Shown piece by piece: positions 1 to 6,911 of a DNA stretch of 31,672 nucleotides (position 1 is its first letter; every line of letters starts with the position of its first letter). This stretch comes from a virus: IMG/VR virus record IMGVR_UViG_3300021962_000403, positions 1 to 31,672 of that record. One strand, 5' to 3'. The notes beneath the pieces were generated by a model. It made no database searches and was not told where the DNA came from. It saw only the letters and a program-made list of their open reading frames with translations. A program made the position numbers and the translations under genes.

Positions 1-218
1 GTACACAAAAGCTTCTGGACACACTTTACAACAAAGCCCTAGAAGGTGACACTAAGTCAGCCCAGCTTTACCTACAGGCCACCAACCGTATGTTGCCACC
101 TACGGTAACGGTTCAATCTAATAAGAAGGCAACGGAGTTGTCCGACTCTGAGCTCGATGAACTCATTGGACAGATTGCTGCCCATGAGAAGTCGCGACGT
201 AATTTTAAGGTGGTGTAG
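1..218 (+). CDS. possible terminase small subunit, C-terminal part (5'-truncated)
   Basis: An open frame enters from the left edge (first full codon at base 3) and ends at TAG 216-218, giving 71 residues. The visible part has a helical stretch with ALEGDTKSAQLYLQATNR, then a short linker and LSDSELDELIGQI before a basic tail. That layout (a 'GD..AA..LL' helix followed by a 'LSD.EL' helix) is familiar from the C-terminal half of small terminase subunits, which bind the packaging site and hand DNA to the large subunit. The DNA-binding N-terminus lies outside the window, so the assignment is an inference. It would be separated from the large terminase at 5074 by nearly 5 kb, which is unusual but seen in some phages. 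The stop overlaps the GTG of the next gene by one base. Confidence 0.45.
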   Translation, partial: TQKLLDTLYNKALEGDTKSAQLYLQATNRMLPPTVTVQSNKKATELSDSELDELIGQIAAHEKSRRNFKVV

Positions 219-535
219 TGACTACAACAAATGATGCGATGTATGAAGCGTTGACGGTCGCTTACCCGCTTGCGGGTGCGACCCTTGGGGACTTGCTTTA
301 TGCGTTCTGGTCAGAGAAGGGTTTGGAGTACCGGGGCACCCTACAGTACGAGTTCTTTCAGGGTGAGGGCGCCGTAGGTAACACTTTGGGCGACCTTATG
401 AACAGCTACTTTGTTGATGTTTACCCAGCAGCTGTAGATTTGGAAACTTTTAGTACTGACGATTTCGAAGAATGGTTGGAACTACAGATATTTGACCGTT
501 ATGACACGGTTGAGCAAACACTGTTTTCCCTCTAA
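218..535 (+). CDS. hypothetical phage protein, 105 aa
   Basis: The start is GTG at 218, which shares its G with the TAG stop of the preceding gene, an arrangement typical of translational coupling. An internal ATG at 239 is a less likely alternative start. The product is acidic, with many aromatic residues. It contains two loosely similar 'TLGDL' segments (GATLGDLLYAFW and GNTLGDLMNSYF), which may reflect an internal duplication of a short helical unit. No signal peptide, membrane segment or catalytic motif is visible, and I do not recognise the family. Its position between a possible small terminase and virion genes suggests a packaging or structural role, but that is only context. Confidence 0.7.
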   Translation: MTTTNDAMYEALTVAYPLAGATLGDLLYAFWSEKGLEYRGTLQYEFFQGEGAVGNTLGDLMNSYFVDVYPAAVDLETFSTDDFEEWLELQIFDRYDTVEQTLFSL

Positions 536-570
536 TGTAACGATTTAAATAAACACATAGGAGATAACAC

Positions 571-942
571 ATGGCAACTTTCACAAAACTAGCGTTACAA
601 CCAGCAGGCACCACAGGCACAGGTCTTGGTATCAAAGTTGCTGCTACCGCAACTGCGGGCACAGCGATTCATACTGCGTCATCCACTCCTACAACGATTG
701 ATGAAATTTGGTTGTACGCAGTCAATTCATCTGCTTCGGATGTTAAGTTAACTATTGAGTACGGCGAAGCAACTGCACCAGATGGCAATATTGAATATAC
801 TGTTAAGGCTGAAAACGGTCTGTATTTGGTTATTCCAGGTCTTGTGTTACAAGGCAACGCTACTGCTAAAGTTGTTAAGGCTTTTGCTGCCACAACAAAT
901 GTTATTATAATTCACGGGTATGTAAACCGAATCACAGCATAA
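571..942 (+). CDS. predicted virion (tail-associated) beta-sandwich protein
   Basis: The ATG at 571 is preceded by an AGGAG ribosome-binding site at 559-563. The 123-residue product is rich in Ala, Thr and Val and looks all-beta. The core reads DEIWLYAVNSSASDVKLTIE, followed by a proline-glycine turn (VIPGLVLQGN) and a closing strand ending HGYVNRI. This pattern, a sandwich domain with an 'I.GLVL' strand and an 'AFA..TNVI...GYVN' ending, recurs in small structural proteins of marine and freshwater phages next to tail fibre genes. It probably decorates the tail or forms part of the receptor-binding apparatus. It opens a small fibre cluster with the glycine-rich gene just downstream. The exact role is inferred from position and fold-like sequence only. 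Confidence 0.65.
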   Translation: MATFTKLALQPAGTTGTGLGIKVAATATAGTAIHTASSTPTTIDEIWLYAVNSSASDVKLTIEYGEATAPDGNIEYTVKAENGLYLVIPGLVLQGNATAKVVKAFAATTNVIIIHGYVNRITA

Positions 943-950
943 CTTTAGTT

Positions 951-1709
951 ATGTCTAGGATTCTTAGAAATACATCAGGCGGTAAGGCTATTAGCGGTGG
1001 TGCTTTAGCACCACGCTCTCGCCGTAATAACACTTCTCAAGTTGATGACTATTTTCGTGGCGGTGGTGGAGCGTTTACAGCCGTTGTTAATTTTCTTTTG
1101 GTTGGTGGCGGTGGAGGCGGCGGTATAGCCGTCAACTATGATTACTCTGGTGGCGGAGGTGGCGGTGGTGGTGTTTCCGAACATACATTCACAGCAACAA
1201 GCGATGTTCAATATACAATAGTCGTTGGTGGTCAAAGCACCGCAAGCAGCGCATTTGGAACTAGCCGTTCTGGCGGAAGTTATGGCGGTCGTGGTGGTGG
1301 TACTTCTGGAAACGGTTACGGTGGTGGCGGCAACGGTTTTGCTGGTGGCGGTGGCGGCGGTGCTGGCGGAGGTGGCAGCGCTGGCTCAGGCTATACGGCT
1401 GGCAATGGTGGTGCTGCTGCTGGTAGTTCTTATTTTGGAGGCAGTCACGGTGGCGGTGGCGGTGGCGGTCAATATGGTGGACAACCCCCAGGCAGCAGCG
1501 GTGGAGGAACTTATGGTGTTGGAGGAAACGGCGCCACCACTCCTGGTAGCGGTACTGCTGGTGGCGGCGGTGGTGGTACGGGACGTGTAATTTTAAGATA
1601 CCCAGACTCTTTACGTGCTGCTACTGCTACTACTGGTTCACCAACCATAACGGTTTCTGGGGGCTACAGAATTTACAATTTTAGCGGAAGCGGGAGTATT
1701 ACAATCTAA
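951..1709 (+). CDS. glycine-rich tail tip / fibre protein
   Basis: This 252-residue protein has a basic, Arg-containing N-terminus (about 1-45), then a long glycine-dominated middle (about 50-205) made of GGGG runs broken by Ser, Tyr, Asn and Ala. A beta-type end follows: RVILRYPDS, then TITVSGGYRIYNFSGSGSIT. This ending (a 'VI.RYP' strand then 'SGGY..Y.F..SG.ITI') is common to glycine-rich domains of phage tail fibres and adhesins, where glycine stretches can form polyglycine-II helix bundles that expose variable loops to the receptor. The TAA stop at 1707-1709 shares one base with the next ATG. The likely role is host recognition at the virion surface. Glycine tracts encoded by GGT/GGC repeats also make the gene prone to slippage and recombination. 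Confidence 0.75.
   Translation: MSRILRNTSGGKAISGGALAPRSRRNNTSQVDDYFRGGGGAFTAVVNFLLVGGGGGGGIAVNYDYSGGGGGGGGVSEHTFTATSDVQYTIVVGGQSTASSAFGTSRSGGSYGGRGGGTSGNGYGGGGNGFAGGGGGGAGGGGSAGSGYTAGNGGAAAGSSYFGGSHGGGGGGGQYGGQPPGSSGGGTYGVGGNGATTPGSGTAGGGGGGTGRVILRYPDSLRAATATTGSPTITVSGGYRIYNFSGSGSITI
1057..1580 (+). repeat. GGT/GGC low-complexity tract within the glycine-rich gene
   Basis: Dense repetition of glycine codons (mostly GGT and GGC, some GGA) spans the middle of the glycine-rich protein. It is coding low-complexity sequence rather than a non-coding repeat. The codon-level redundancy creates open frames in other registers on both strands, which I regard as shadows. Confidence 0.8.
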
Positions 1710-2071
1710 TGGCATACTTTGCGAAAATTGCAAATGGGATAGTTGAATCTGTTATAAGAGTTGAAAACAGTGAGTTGTTAGACCAAGATAATGTCGAGCA
1801 AGAAAGTTTGGGTCTTGCTTTTATTGCATCGCTGGGTCTTGATGGAGAGTGGGTTCAAACGTCTTTTAATGGCACTTTTCGTAAACAGTATGCTTGTCCA
1901 GAAGGTACTTATGATGCCATAAACGATGTTTTTATATCTCCAAAACCTTTTCACTCTTGGGTTCTTGACGAAAACTTTGACTGGCAAGCACCTGTTGCTT
2001 ACCCAACAGACAATAGAAAGTATTGGTGGGATGAAGCTACGCTAAACTGGGTACCCCGAACAGAAGAATAG
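1709..2071 (+). CDS. conserved phage tail-associated protein, 120 aa
   Basis: The ATG at 1709 overlaps the preceding stop by one base. The product opens MAYFAKI and carries a repeated aromatic signature: FHSWVLDENFDWQAPVAYPT, then KYWWDEATLNWV near the C-terminus. Pairs of 'W.LDE....W.AP..YP.D....YWWDE..L.W' segments are frequent in small proteins of marine myo- and podoviruses, encoded beside tail fibres, and are usually annotated as hypothetical. I infer a fibre-associated or fibre-assembly role. There is no signal peptide or membrane segment. It is the last gene before the A+T-rich cargo pair, and the 33 bases that follow hold only a 5-bp hairpin (2071-2083) and an A-rich stretch. Confidence 0.7.
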   Translation: MAYFAKIANGIVESVIRVENSELLDQDNVEQESLGLAFIASLGLDGEWVQTSFNGTFRKQYACPEGTYDAINDVFISPKPFHSWVLDENFDWQAPVAYPTDNRKYWWDEATLNWVPRTEE

Positions 2072-2104
2072 TAGTTTTACTACAAGTTTATTAAAAAAAA
2101 CAAA

Positions 2105-2779
2105 ATGGACAAACAATACGTGTTTTTGGCTGGACTACCTCGTTCTGGCTCAACTCTTTTTGCAAGTATTATTAATCAAAACCCTGATGTGTTTGCTTCA
2201 TCTACATCTTTTTTATGTGATGCTTTATATCATACATATCAAATATGGAATAGCCGCCAAGCACTCCATGGTGGTTCAAATGACGTTGGGGTAGAAAATG
2301 TTATTAAATCAATAATACCTTCTTTTTATGTTCATCAAACTGAGTCTGTAATTATTGATAAATCATTTACCTGGGGCTCTCCGTATAACTTAACTGTATT
2401 AATCAAAGCCCTTGGCTATGTTCCAAAGTTTATTGTTATGGAAAGGGATATTCCAGAAATAGTTGCATCTTTTAAACGCTTGACGGACGTATCACCAAAC
2501 TATAATCAAAATACACAAACATCAATTATTGACCCATGTATAATCTCATATAAAAATTTATTGTCCCAAATACCTGACCGTTGTTTCGTTGTATCTTATG
2601 AACGGCTTTGTAATGACACAGTAAAATTACTTGAAGAATTTTATGCGTTTATCGACGAACCCAACTTTGAACATAACTTATCGCATATTAAAAATACATC
2701 TACGGACAATGACGATATTTGGGGATTGGTAGGCATGCACGACATTATGCCAACTATTAGGATGTACAAAAATGGATAA
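2105..2779 (+). CDS. phage-encoded sulfotransferase family protein
   Basis: The N-terminus reads FLAGLPRSGSTLFASIINQN (residues 7-26), the P-loop-like 5'-phosphosulfate-binding motif of PAPS-dependent sulfotransferases. A second match is FIVMERDIPEIVASF near residue 110, resembling the 3'-phosphate-binding strand and helix with its Arg and Ser. The C-terminal WGLVGMHDIMP segment resembles sulfotransferase-like proteins of cyanophages. At 224 residues it is short but looks complete. The enzyme would move a sulfuryl group from PAPS to a hydroxyl or amine, but the acceptor cannot be read from sequence. No good Shine-Dalgarno precedes the ATG, only an A-rich stretch. The gene is visibly more A+T-rich than its neighbours and overlaps the oxygenase gene by 8 bases. 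I infer that the pair is a transferred cargo module, perhaps for modifying the cell surface or virion. Confidence 0.85.
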   Translation: MDKQYVFLAGLPRSGSTLFASIINQNPDVFASSTSFLCDALYHTYQIWNSRQALHGGSNDVGVENVIKSIIPSFYVHQTESVIIDKSFTWGSPYNLTVLIKALGYVPKFIVMERDIPEIVASFKRLTDVSPNYNQNTQTSIIDPCIISYKNLLSQIPDRCFVVSYERLCNDTVKLLEEFYAFIDEPNFEHNLSHIKNTSTDNDDIWGLVGMHDIMPTIRMYKNG

Positions 2780-3365
2780 CAAAAATGAGATTTTGATTGA
2801 GGCTTGGTTTCCTAAGACCACATATACCATAATCAATCTGCATCTCTCTAATTTGCCTAAATATAGAAAAGAAATTCTTAAAATAGTAGCGGAGAAAAGT
2901 ATACGAACTGACGCAAACTACGTTGAGACAACTCACGGCATAACTGAAAAAGATTTAAAAAACAATTTAGTTTTCAAAACACTCAGAAAAGACATATTAA
3001 CTCACGCAAACAATTACAGTAAGGCTTTAGGTTATGACCTACAACTAAAGATAGATAGCATGTGGGCAAACGTTAGCAAAAAGGGTGATTATCTTTTCCC
3101 TCATAATCACCCAAGCAGTTTATTTAGCGGAGTTTTTTATGTTAGTGCCGAAGAAAAACTAGACACTATTAAATTTTACAACAACATTAATAACATGTTA
3201 TTGCCTGTTTCGAAACAAAACTTGAACGAACTAAGTTACGAAACATGTACGCATTCTTGCATTCCAGGTAAATTACTTATTTTTAAAAGTGATTTTCTGC
3301 ACGGCTGTCCAGCGCTTAAGGGTGAGGAGAAAATAGTGATATCTTTTAACATTACTCAAAACTAA
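2772..3365 (+). CDS. 2-oxoglutarate/Fe(II)-dependent oxygenase (2OG-FeII_Oxy_5-like)
   Basis: The start overlaps the sulfotransferase stop by 8 bases, so the two are probably co-translated. The 197-residue product matches the phage-enriched family often called TIGR02466 or 2OG-FeII_Oxy_5. It has MWANVSKKGDYLFPHNHPSS with His111 and His113, then FSGVFYVS on the next strand. Later comes IPGKLLIFKSDFLHGC with His177 as the distal iron ligand, and a closing strand IVISFNITQN. Lys187, or a nearby basic residue, may take the place of the usual arginine that binds 2-oxoglutarate. Such enzymes hydroxylate a substrate using O2 and 2-oxoglutarate. Members are widespread in cyanophages, with largely unknown substrates. 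Pairing with a sulfotransferase suggests that hydroxylation could create the acceptor for sulfation, which is my inference. The gene is A+T-rich like its partner. Confidence 0.85.
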   Translation: MDNKNEILIEAWFPKTTYTIINLHLSNLPKYRKEILKIVAEKSIRTDANYVETTHGITEKDLKNNLVFKTLRKDILTHANNYSKALGYDLQLKIDSMWANVSKKGDYLFPHNHPSSLFSGVFYVSAEEKLDTIKFYNNINNMLLPVSKQNLNELSYETCTHSCIPGKLLIFKSDFLHGCPALKGEEKIVISFNITQN

Positions 3366-3366
3366 C

Positions 3367-4668
3367 GTGGGTCGCAATTTAACTAGGTGGCTTATACCGC
3401 TACCAGCAATCCTGTTCTCGTTCTTCCCACAAACAGCGAACGCTGAAGCAACCTATACAACTTGGACCTGCACTACGGGTAGTAGTTCTTGGCAAATGCA
3501 ACAACCCGAAGCCGATTATTTGGCTGGGCTATATCCGACTTGGGCTGACTGCATTAACTGGCAGAACGGCGCACCACCTGAACCTTACAGTTGGTCATAC
3601 GGTGCTTCAGTAACCACCACGACTTCATCTACAACCACCACCACAACAACCACAACGACCACGACAAGCACAACAACCACGACGACAAGCACAACAATCC
3701 AACCAACGACCACAACAACTTTGCCCGAAACAACGACCACGAGTTCATCTACGACAACCCTTCCCACAACAAGCTCCAGCACCACCGAGCCAGTTCAGAC
3801 AAGCACAACCACATCAGTTGAAAGTACAACGACAACCACGACCACAACAACTCAACCAGCCCCGACAACAACGCAAGCACCCTACACTCCCCCGCAAACC
3901 ACCACTACTAGTCCCACCATTGAGACTCAACCCGAATCCACCACACCCGTAACCGAAACCACAGTTGCCGAACCCGAAACCACAGAACCAGAAACATTTA
4001 CAACCGTTCCTGACGGTCCTGTTGAAGAACCTGTTGTGCCTGTTGAGACAACCATTCTTGAGACATTTTTTCCCGACTACGAAGTCGGGCCTGTTCTTGA
4101 CGTCGAAGAAGAATCCCTACCCATAACAGAACTGTTAGAAGAAACCATAATAAGTACAGAGCTAGAAGAAGTAGATGATTCATTGGTTACAACTATAGCC
4201 GAGGAGATTGACATAGTTCTGGAAGAAGTCATTGAAGACGAACCTGTGACCGACGAACAGGTAGAACAAATTTTAGAAAGCCTTAGCGAAGCCGCACCTG
4301 AACAGATTGTTGCTGCCATCACCCAAGTCCTAGCCGCAGACATCACCTCAGACCAAGCCACCGAGATAGCGTCAAGCCCAGAAGTCTTGGCCGCTATCAC
4401 CGAAACTCAAGCTGAAGAACTTTTTGAACAAATCGTTGTGGACGAACTGTCTGAGGAACAGTTGGAGGCGTTTACTGAAGCCATTCAGGAAGCGCCAACA
4501 GAAATCAAGCAAGCTTTTGAGAAAACTATTGATATTTTTAGTTCCAAATTTGATGAATATGTGCCAACCGGCTCTAACGTGCCGGTTCGCACCCGTAGAA
4601 CCCTTGTAGTTATTGGGTCCTTGTTAACGATGTTACCAAGTGTACATATTAAGACAGGTAAATCATGA
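3367..4668 (+). CDS. Thr-rich secreted, C-terminally anchored surface protein
   Basis: GTG at 3367 gives a signal peptide: charged MGRNLTRW, a hydrophobic core LIPLPAILFSFF, and an AxA-like cleavage site (TANA/EA near residue 26). Then follows a small domain with two cysteines (C35, C62) and many Trp/Tyr residues (27-80), and a long Thr/Ser/Pro/Glu linker (82-235) with nearly uninterrupted Thr runs. An acidic helical region (about 245-395) repeats units such as TDEQVEQIL, TSDQATEIA and SEEQLEAFTEAI. A basic-flanked hydrophobic segment, TLVVIGSLLTMLP (412-424), closes the protein. Overall it resembles wall-spanning surface proteins of actinobacteria more than virion proteins. The stop overlaps the next holin-like gene (ATGA), so it is co-translated with the lysis block. 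It might be a wall-spanning lysis factor, a superinfection-exclusion protein or a host-derived gene. The function is unknown. Confidence 0.7.
   Translation: MGRNLTRWLIPLPAILFSFFPQTANAEATYTTWTCTTGSSSWQMQQPEADYLAGLYPTWADCINWQNGAPPEPYSWSYGASVTTTTSSTTTTTTTTTTTTSTTTTTTSTTIQPTTTTTLPETTTTSSSTTTLPTTSSSTTEPVQTSTTTSVESTTTTTTTTTQPAPTTTQAPYTPPQTTTTSPTIETQPESTTPVTETTVAEPETTEPETFTTVPDGPVEEPVVPVETTILETFFPDYEVGPVLDVEEESLPITELLEETIISTELEEVDDSLVTTIAEEIDIVLEEVIEDEPVTDEQVEQILESLSEAAPEQIVAAITQVLAADITSDQATEIASSPEVLAAITETQAEELFEQIVVDELSEEQLEAFTEAIQEAPTEIKQAFEKTIDIFSSKFDEYVPTGSNVPVRTRRTLVVIGSLLTMLPSVHIKTGKS
3610..3860 (+). repeat. ACN (Thr) codon low-complexity tract
   Basis: This stretch consists almost wholly of ACC, ACA and ACG codons with interspersed TCA/AGC. 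It encodes the threonine-rich linker of the secreted protein. The repetition is coding and irregular in period, so it is neither a CRISPR array nor a tandem non-coding repeat. It generates poly-Val and His/Asn-rich shadow frames. Confidence 0.8.
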
Positions 4669-4832
4669 AAAAACTACTTAACTATCTAGCTGAGAACACT
4701 TGGACTTGGGCGGGCACGGGCATGGTATTGATTACCTTGTCTGGACCCACTTTTCGTCAGGCTGTGTTTTTGACAGGTACTGCCGTGGTTCTTCATTCCG
4801 TAATAACCCTAAGTCAGAAAGATGAAAAATGA
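4665..4832 (+). CDS. small holin-like membrane protein, 55 aa
   Basis: This short gene sits exactly between its neighbours: ATG at 4665 overlaps the preceding TGA (ATGA), and its own TGA at 4830-4832 overlaps the next ATG. The product starts MKKLLNYLAENTWTWAG. It has a first hydrophobic stretch (about 14-27) and a second (RQAVFLTGTAVVLHSVITL, 31-49), separated by a Gly-Pro turn, and ends in a charged tail QKDEK. Two short membrane segments and a charged C-terminus fit a class II holin or an accessory holin. Direct coupling to a second holin-like gene supports a lysis role. Alternatively it is a small membrane partner of the Thr-rich protein. No homologous family is recognised with certainty. 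Confidence 0.6.
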   Translation: MKKLLNYLAENTWTWAGTGMVLITLSGPTFRQAVFLTGTAVVLHSVITLSQKDEK

Positions 4833-5074
4833 ACTCAGCAATTGCAAAAGCCCTAGACCTTGGACAACGACTTGTATCGTTGTTTATTGCCAGCGCATTA
4901 CCAATTATCACAGGTGGAGCAATCCTCGGTGTTGATGTGATTAAGTCGGCTGGTGTTGCAGGACTTACAGCCTTGTTTGGTGTTGTACAGAAACTTGCCG
5001 CAGCGTCAGTTGATGGCGAGCTTACATCAGCAGAAATTAGCGCAGCGTTTGGAACTAAGACCAAGAAGAAGTAA
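4829..5074 (+). CDS. putative holin
   Basis: The product has 81 residues and is translationally coupled on both sides (ATGA at 4829; the stop shares a base with the terminase ATG at 5074). It shows an amphipathic N-terminus (MNSAIAKALDLGQ), a hydrophobic segment (LVSLFIASALPIITGGAILG) and a second (SAGVAGLTALFGVVQKLAAA). It then has an acidic DGELTSAEISAAFG segment and a basic end KTKKK. This arrangement, including a 'VVQKLA....DG.LT..EI' tail, resembles holins encoded by many actinobacteriophages. Holins form the timed lesions in the inner membrane that release or activate the endolysin. Here the probable endolysin lies far away at 24073, so the lysis functions are split. The alternative is a small virion membrane protein. 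Confidence 0.65.
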   Translation: MNSAIAKALDLGQRLVSLFIASALPIITGGAILGVDVIKSAGVAGLTALFGVVQKLAAASVDGELTSAEISAAFGTKTKKK

Positions 5075-6669
5075 TGGAATTATCCGACCTTCTCAACGAG
5101 AAGGAATGGAGAAAATGTAAAGGTCCTGAGGACGCAACCTTAGAACAACAGGTTGAAGCATTTGAATATTTCTGTTCCAACTATTGGATGATACGCCACC
5201 CTGAACGGGGTCGTATCAAGTTTGAGTTGCGTGATGCGCAACGAGAAACAATTGCCACATGGTTATCCACCCGATACTCGATAGTGCTTAAAGCACGACA
5301 GATTGGGTTCTCTACCCTTGCGTCTGCATATTCGTTTTGGTTGGCGTTCTTTTGGCCTGACAGGTTTATTGTTATGCTTTCCCGCACAGAGCGTGAAGCG
5401 GCTAAGTTGTTGCAAAAATCAAAGTACGGTTACAAGATGTTGCCGGTATGGATGCGCAAACATGGACCAGAGTTGCTGTCGGATAACCAACTTAAGATTG
5501 TGTTCGCAAACGAATCAGCTGTTGAGTCGCTGCCGTCAGGCAACGACCCAGCCCGAGGTGAATCCGTATTCTTGGTAATCATTGACGAGATGGCGTTCTT
5601 GCCCAACCCAAGCGAAGCTTGGGCATCTATTGAACCAGTTGCCGACGTTGGTGGTCGCGTTATCTGTTTGTCCACAGCTAACGGTGAAGGCAACATATTT
5701 CACGAGCTATGGGTTGGTTCTCAAACCAACACAAATAGATTTACGGGAATCTTCTTTCCTTGGTCTGCTGGCGACCGTGACGAAGAATGGTACGAAGCCA
5801 AGAAGCGTGACTTGCCTGACTGGCAAATGGCACAAGAATATCCATCCGACCCAGACGAAGCCTTTATCCGTTCTGGTCGTCCTGTGTTTGATTTAGAAGC
5901 CTTGCGCGCGTATGAGCCCGAAGAACCAAGTCGTGGCTACTTACACAAAGGAATGGGCAAGGGTGTTTACGAGTTCAGGGAAGATGGTGGTGAACTTGCT
6001 GTGTGGGAGTTCCCCGAGCGTGGTCAAGTTTATGTTATTGGTGCTGACGTTGCCGAAGGTCTTGGTCATGGCGACTTTAGTTCTGCGCATGTAATCAATG
6101 TTGAAACAGGTTTGGTTGTGGCACATTGGCATGGTCATGTGGACGCAGACATATTTGGTGAAGAAGTTTTGTTTGCTTTGGGTTGGTGGTACAACCATTG
6201 CTTGATTGGTGTTGAATCAAACAACCACGGGTTGACAACCCTAAAAGGGTTGCAACGCGTGGGATACAAGAATCTGTTTCGTCAAAGACGGCTTGGTCAA
6301 CGCAACCCAACAGTCAGCGAGACTTTGGGTTGGCGTACAACATCAGTTTCTAAACCTTTAGCCATTGATGAACTAAATGGGAACATGCGAGATGGTGCTT
6401 TGTACATTTCGTGCAAATCAACAATTGCCGAGTTGCGTACTTTTATCCGTGAGCAAAACGGAAAAATGCACGGCTCACCCCACGACGACAGAGTTATGTC
6501 TTTGGCTATCTGTAACCAAATGCTTAAATATGTTTGGCTACCTGAATACAGGATTACAATTGCCCCCAAAAAGAATACGTTTGATTGGTGGAGCCAACAC
6601 ATTCTGAAAGCCCCAAAACCAGGAAGACAACCAATCGGGGCACAAAATGTCAGAAAAGTAACGATTTAG
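5074..6669 (+). CDS. terL: terminase large subunit (ATPase-nuclease)
   Basis: This is the 531-residue motor that drives DNA into the prohead and cuts it. The N-terminal ATPase has a Walker A-like KARQIGFST (73-81), Walker B VFLVIIDEMAF (165-175, D171 and E172), and a coupling motif LSTAN (199-203). The C-terminal RNase H-like nuclease shows VIGADVAEG (D325), GVESNNHG (E381) and HGSPHDDRVM (D471/D472), which would bind the two metal ions. The length is typical. The ATG shares one base with the upstream holin stop, which ties packaging and lysis genes in one late operon. A short basic tail ends the protein. The portal gene follows after two small genes, the standard order. The assignment is secure from motifs. 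Confidence 0.96.
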   Translation: MELSDLLNEKEWRKCKGPEDATLEQQVEAFEYFCSNYWMIRHPERGRIKFELRDAQRETIATWLSTRYSIVLKARQIGFSTLASAYSFWLAFFWPDRFIVMLSRTEREAAKLLQKSKYGYKMLPVWMRKHGPELLSDNQLKIVFANESAVESLPSGNDPARGESVFLVIIDEMAFLPNPSEAWASIEPVADVGGRVICLSTANGEGNIFHELWVGSQTNTNRFTGIFFPWSAGDRDEEWYEAKKRDLPDWQMAQEYPSDPDEAFIRSGRPVFDLEALRAYEPEEPSRGYLHKGMGKGVYEFREDGGELAVWEFPERGQVYVIGADVAEGLGHGDFSSAHVINVETGLVVAHWHGHVDADIFGEEVLFALGWWYNHCLIGVESNNHGLTTLKGLQRVGYKNLFRQRRLGQRNPTVSETLGWRTTSVSKPLAIDELNGNMRDGALYISCKSTIAELRTFIREQNGKMHGSPHDDRVMSLAICNQMLKYVWLPEYRITIAPKKNTFDWWSQHILKAPKPGRQPIGAQNVRKVTI

Positions 6670-6679
6670 GATTGTATTG

Positions 6680-6907
6680 ATGCTTTCCATAACTTGCGAG
6701 AACTGTTCAACAGAGTTTTATGCACCAGAATTGCCAAGGCGGGGTGCTATTTGCTTTAAATGCCACATAGGCACGGTAAATCTAGGGTTTACGTACGGCA
6801 AAGAAAACTTCCATGGACCAACCATTAAGGAACGTCAGGAAAAGCAGGTTGCGGATGCCAAGATAAATGGCATTAACGCCGAGCCCGTTGGCAGTCGTTG
6901 GATTTAA
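6680..6907 (+). CDS. zinc-ribbon small protein
   Basis: I chose ATG 6680 over the TTG at 6677; an AGGA-like site at 6668-6671 precedes it. The 75-residue product has two CxxC pairs, ITCENCSTEF and AICFKCHIG, spaced like a treble-clef or zinc-ribbon knuckle. A conserved-looking stretch GFTYGKENFHGPTIKERQE follows, then a helical tail ending EPVGSRWI. Small zinc-ribbon proteins of this design occur between terminase and portal in actinobacterial phage genomes, but their function is not established. They could bind nucleic acid or assist packaging. There is no membrane segment. The stop lies five bases before the start of the next gene. Confidence 0.7.
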   Translation: MLSITCENCSTEFYAPELPRRGAICFKCHIGTVNLGFTYGKENFHGPTIKERQEKQVADAKINGINAEPVGSRWI

Positions 6908-6911
6908 TGCC

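Noticed and set aside
1225-1590. Alternative Val/Ala-rich open frame inside the glycine-rich gene
   Set aside because: It is the +1 reading of GGT/GGC repeats. Composition is degenerate and it lacks a ribosome-binding site.
2071-2104. Terminator upstream of the sulfotransferase
   Set aside because: Only a 5-bp A+T-rich stem (2071-2083) with an A-rich rather than T-rich follow-up on the coding strand. Too weak to call.
3720-3740. LPETT resembling a sortase LPXTG motif in the Thr-rich protein
   Set aside because: It lies in the middle of the Thr-rich stalk, without a following hydrophobic segment and basic tail, and the final residue is not Gly. A C-terminal hydrophobic segment elsewhere is the likelier anchor.
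3610-3860. Possible CRISPR or tandem-repeat array
   Set aside because: The repetition is irregular ACN codons in frame with a long protein, with no constant repeat unit or spacers.
4077-4400. Minus-strand Ser-rich open frame
   Set aside because: It is antisense to the acidic helical region of the Thr-rich gene, has Ser-rich shadow composition and no start context.
5582-6607. Several overlapping open frames within terL
   Set aside because: The terminase frame carries all catalytic motifs. The others have unnatural composition.
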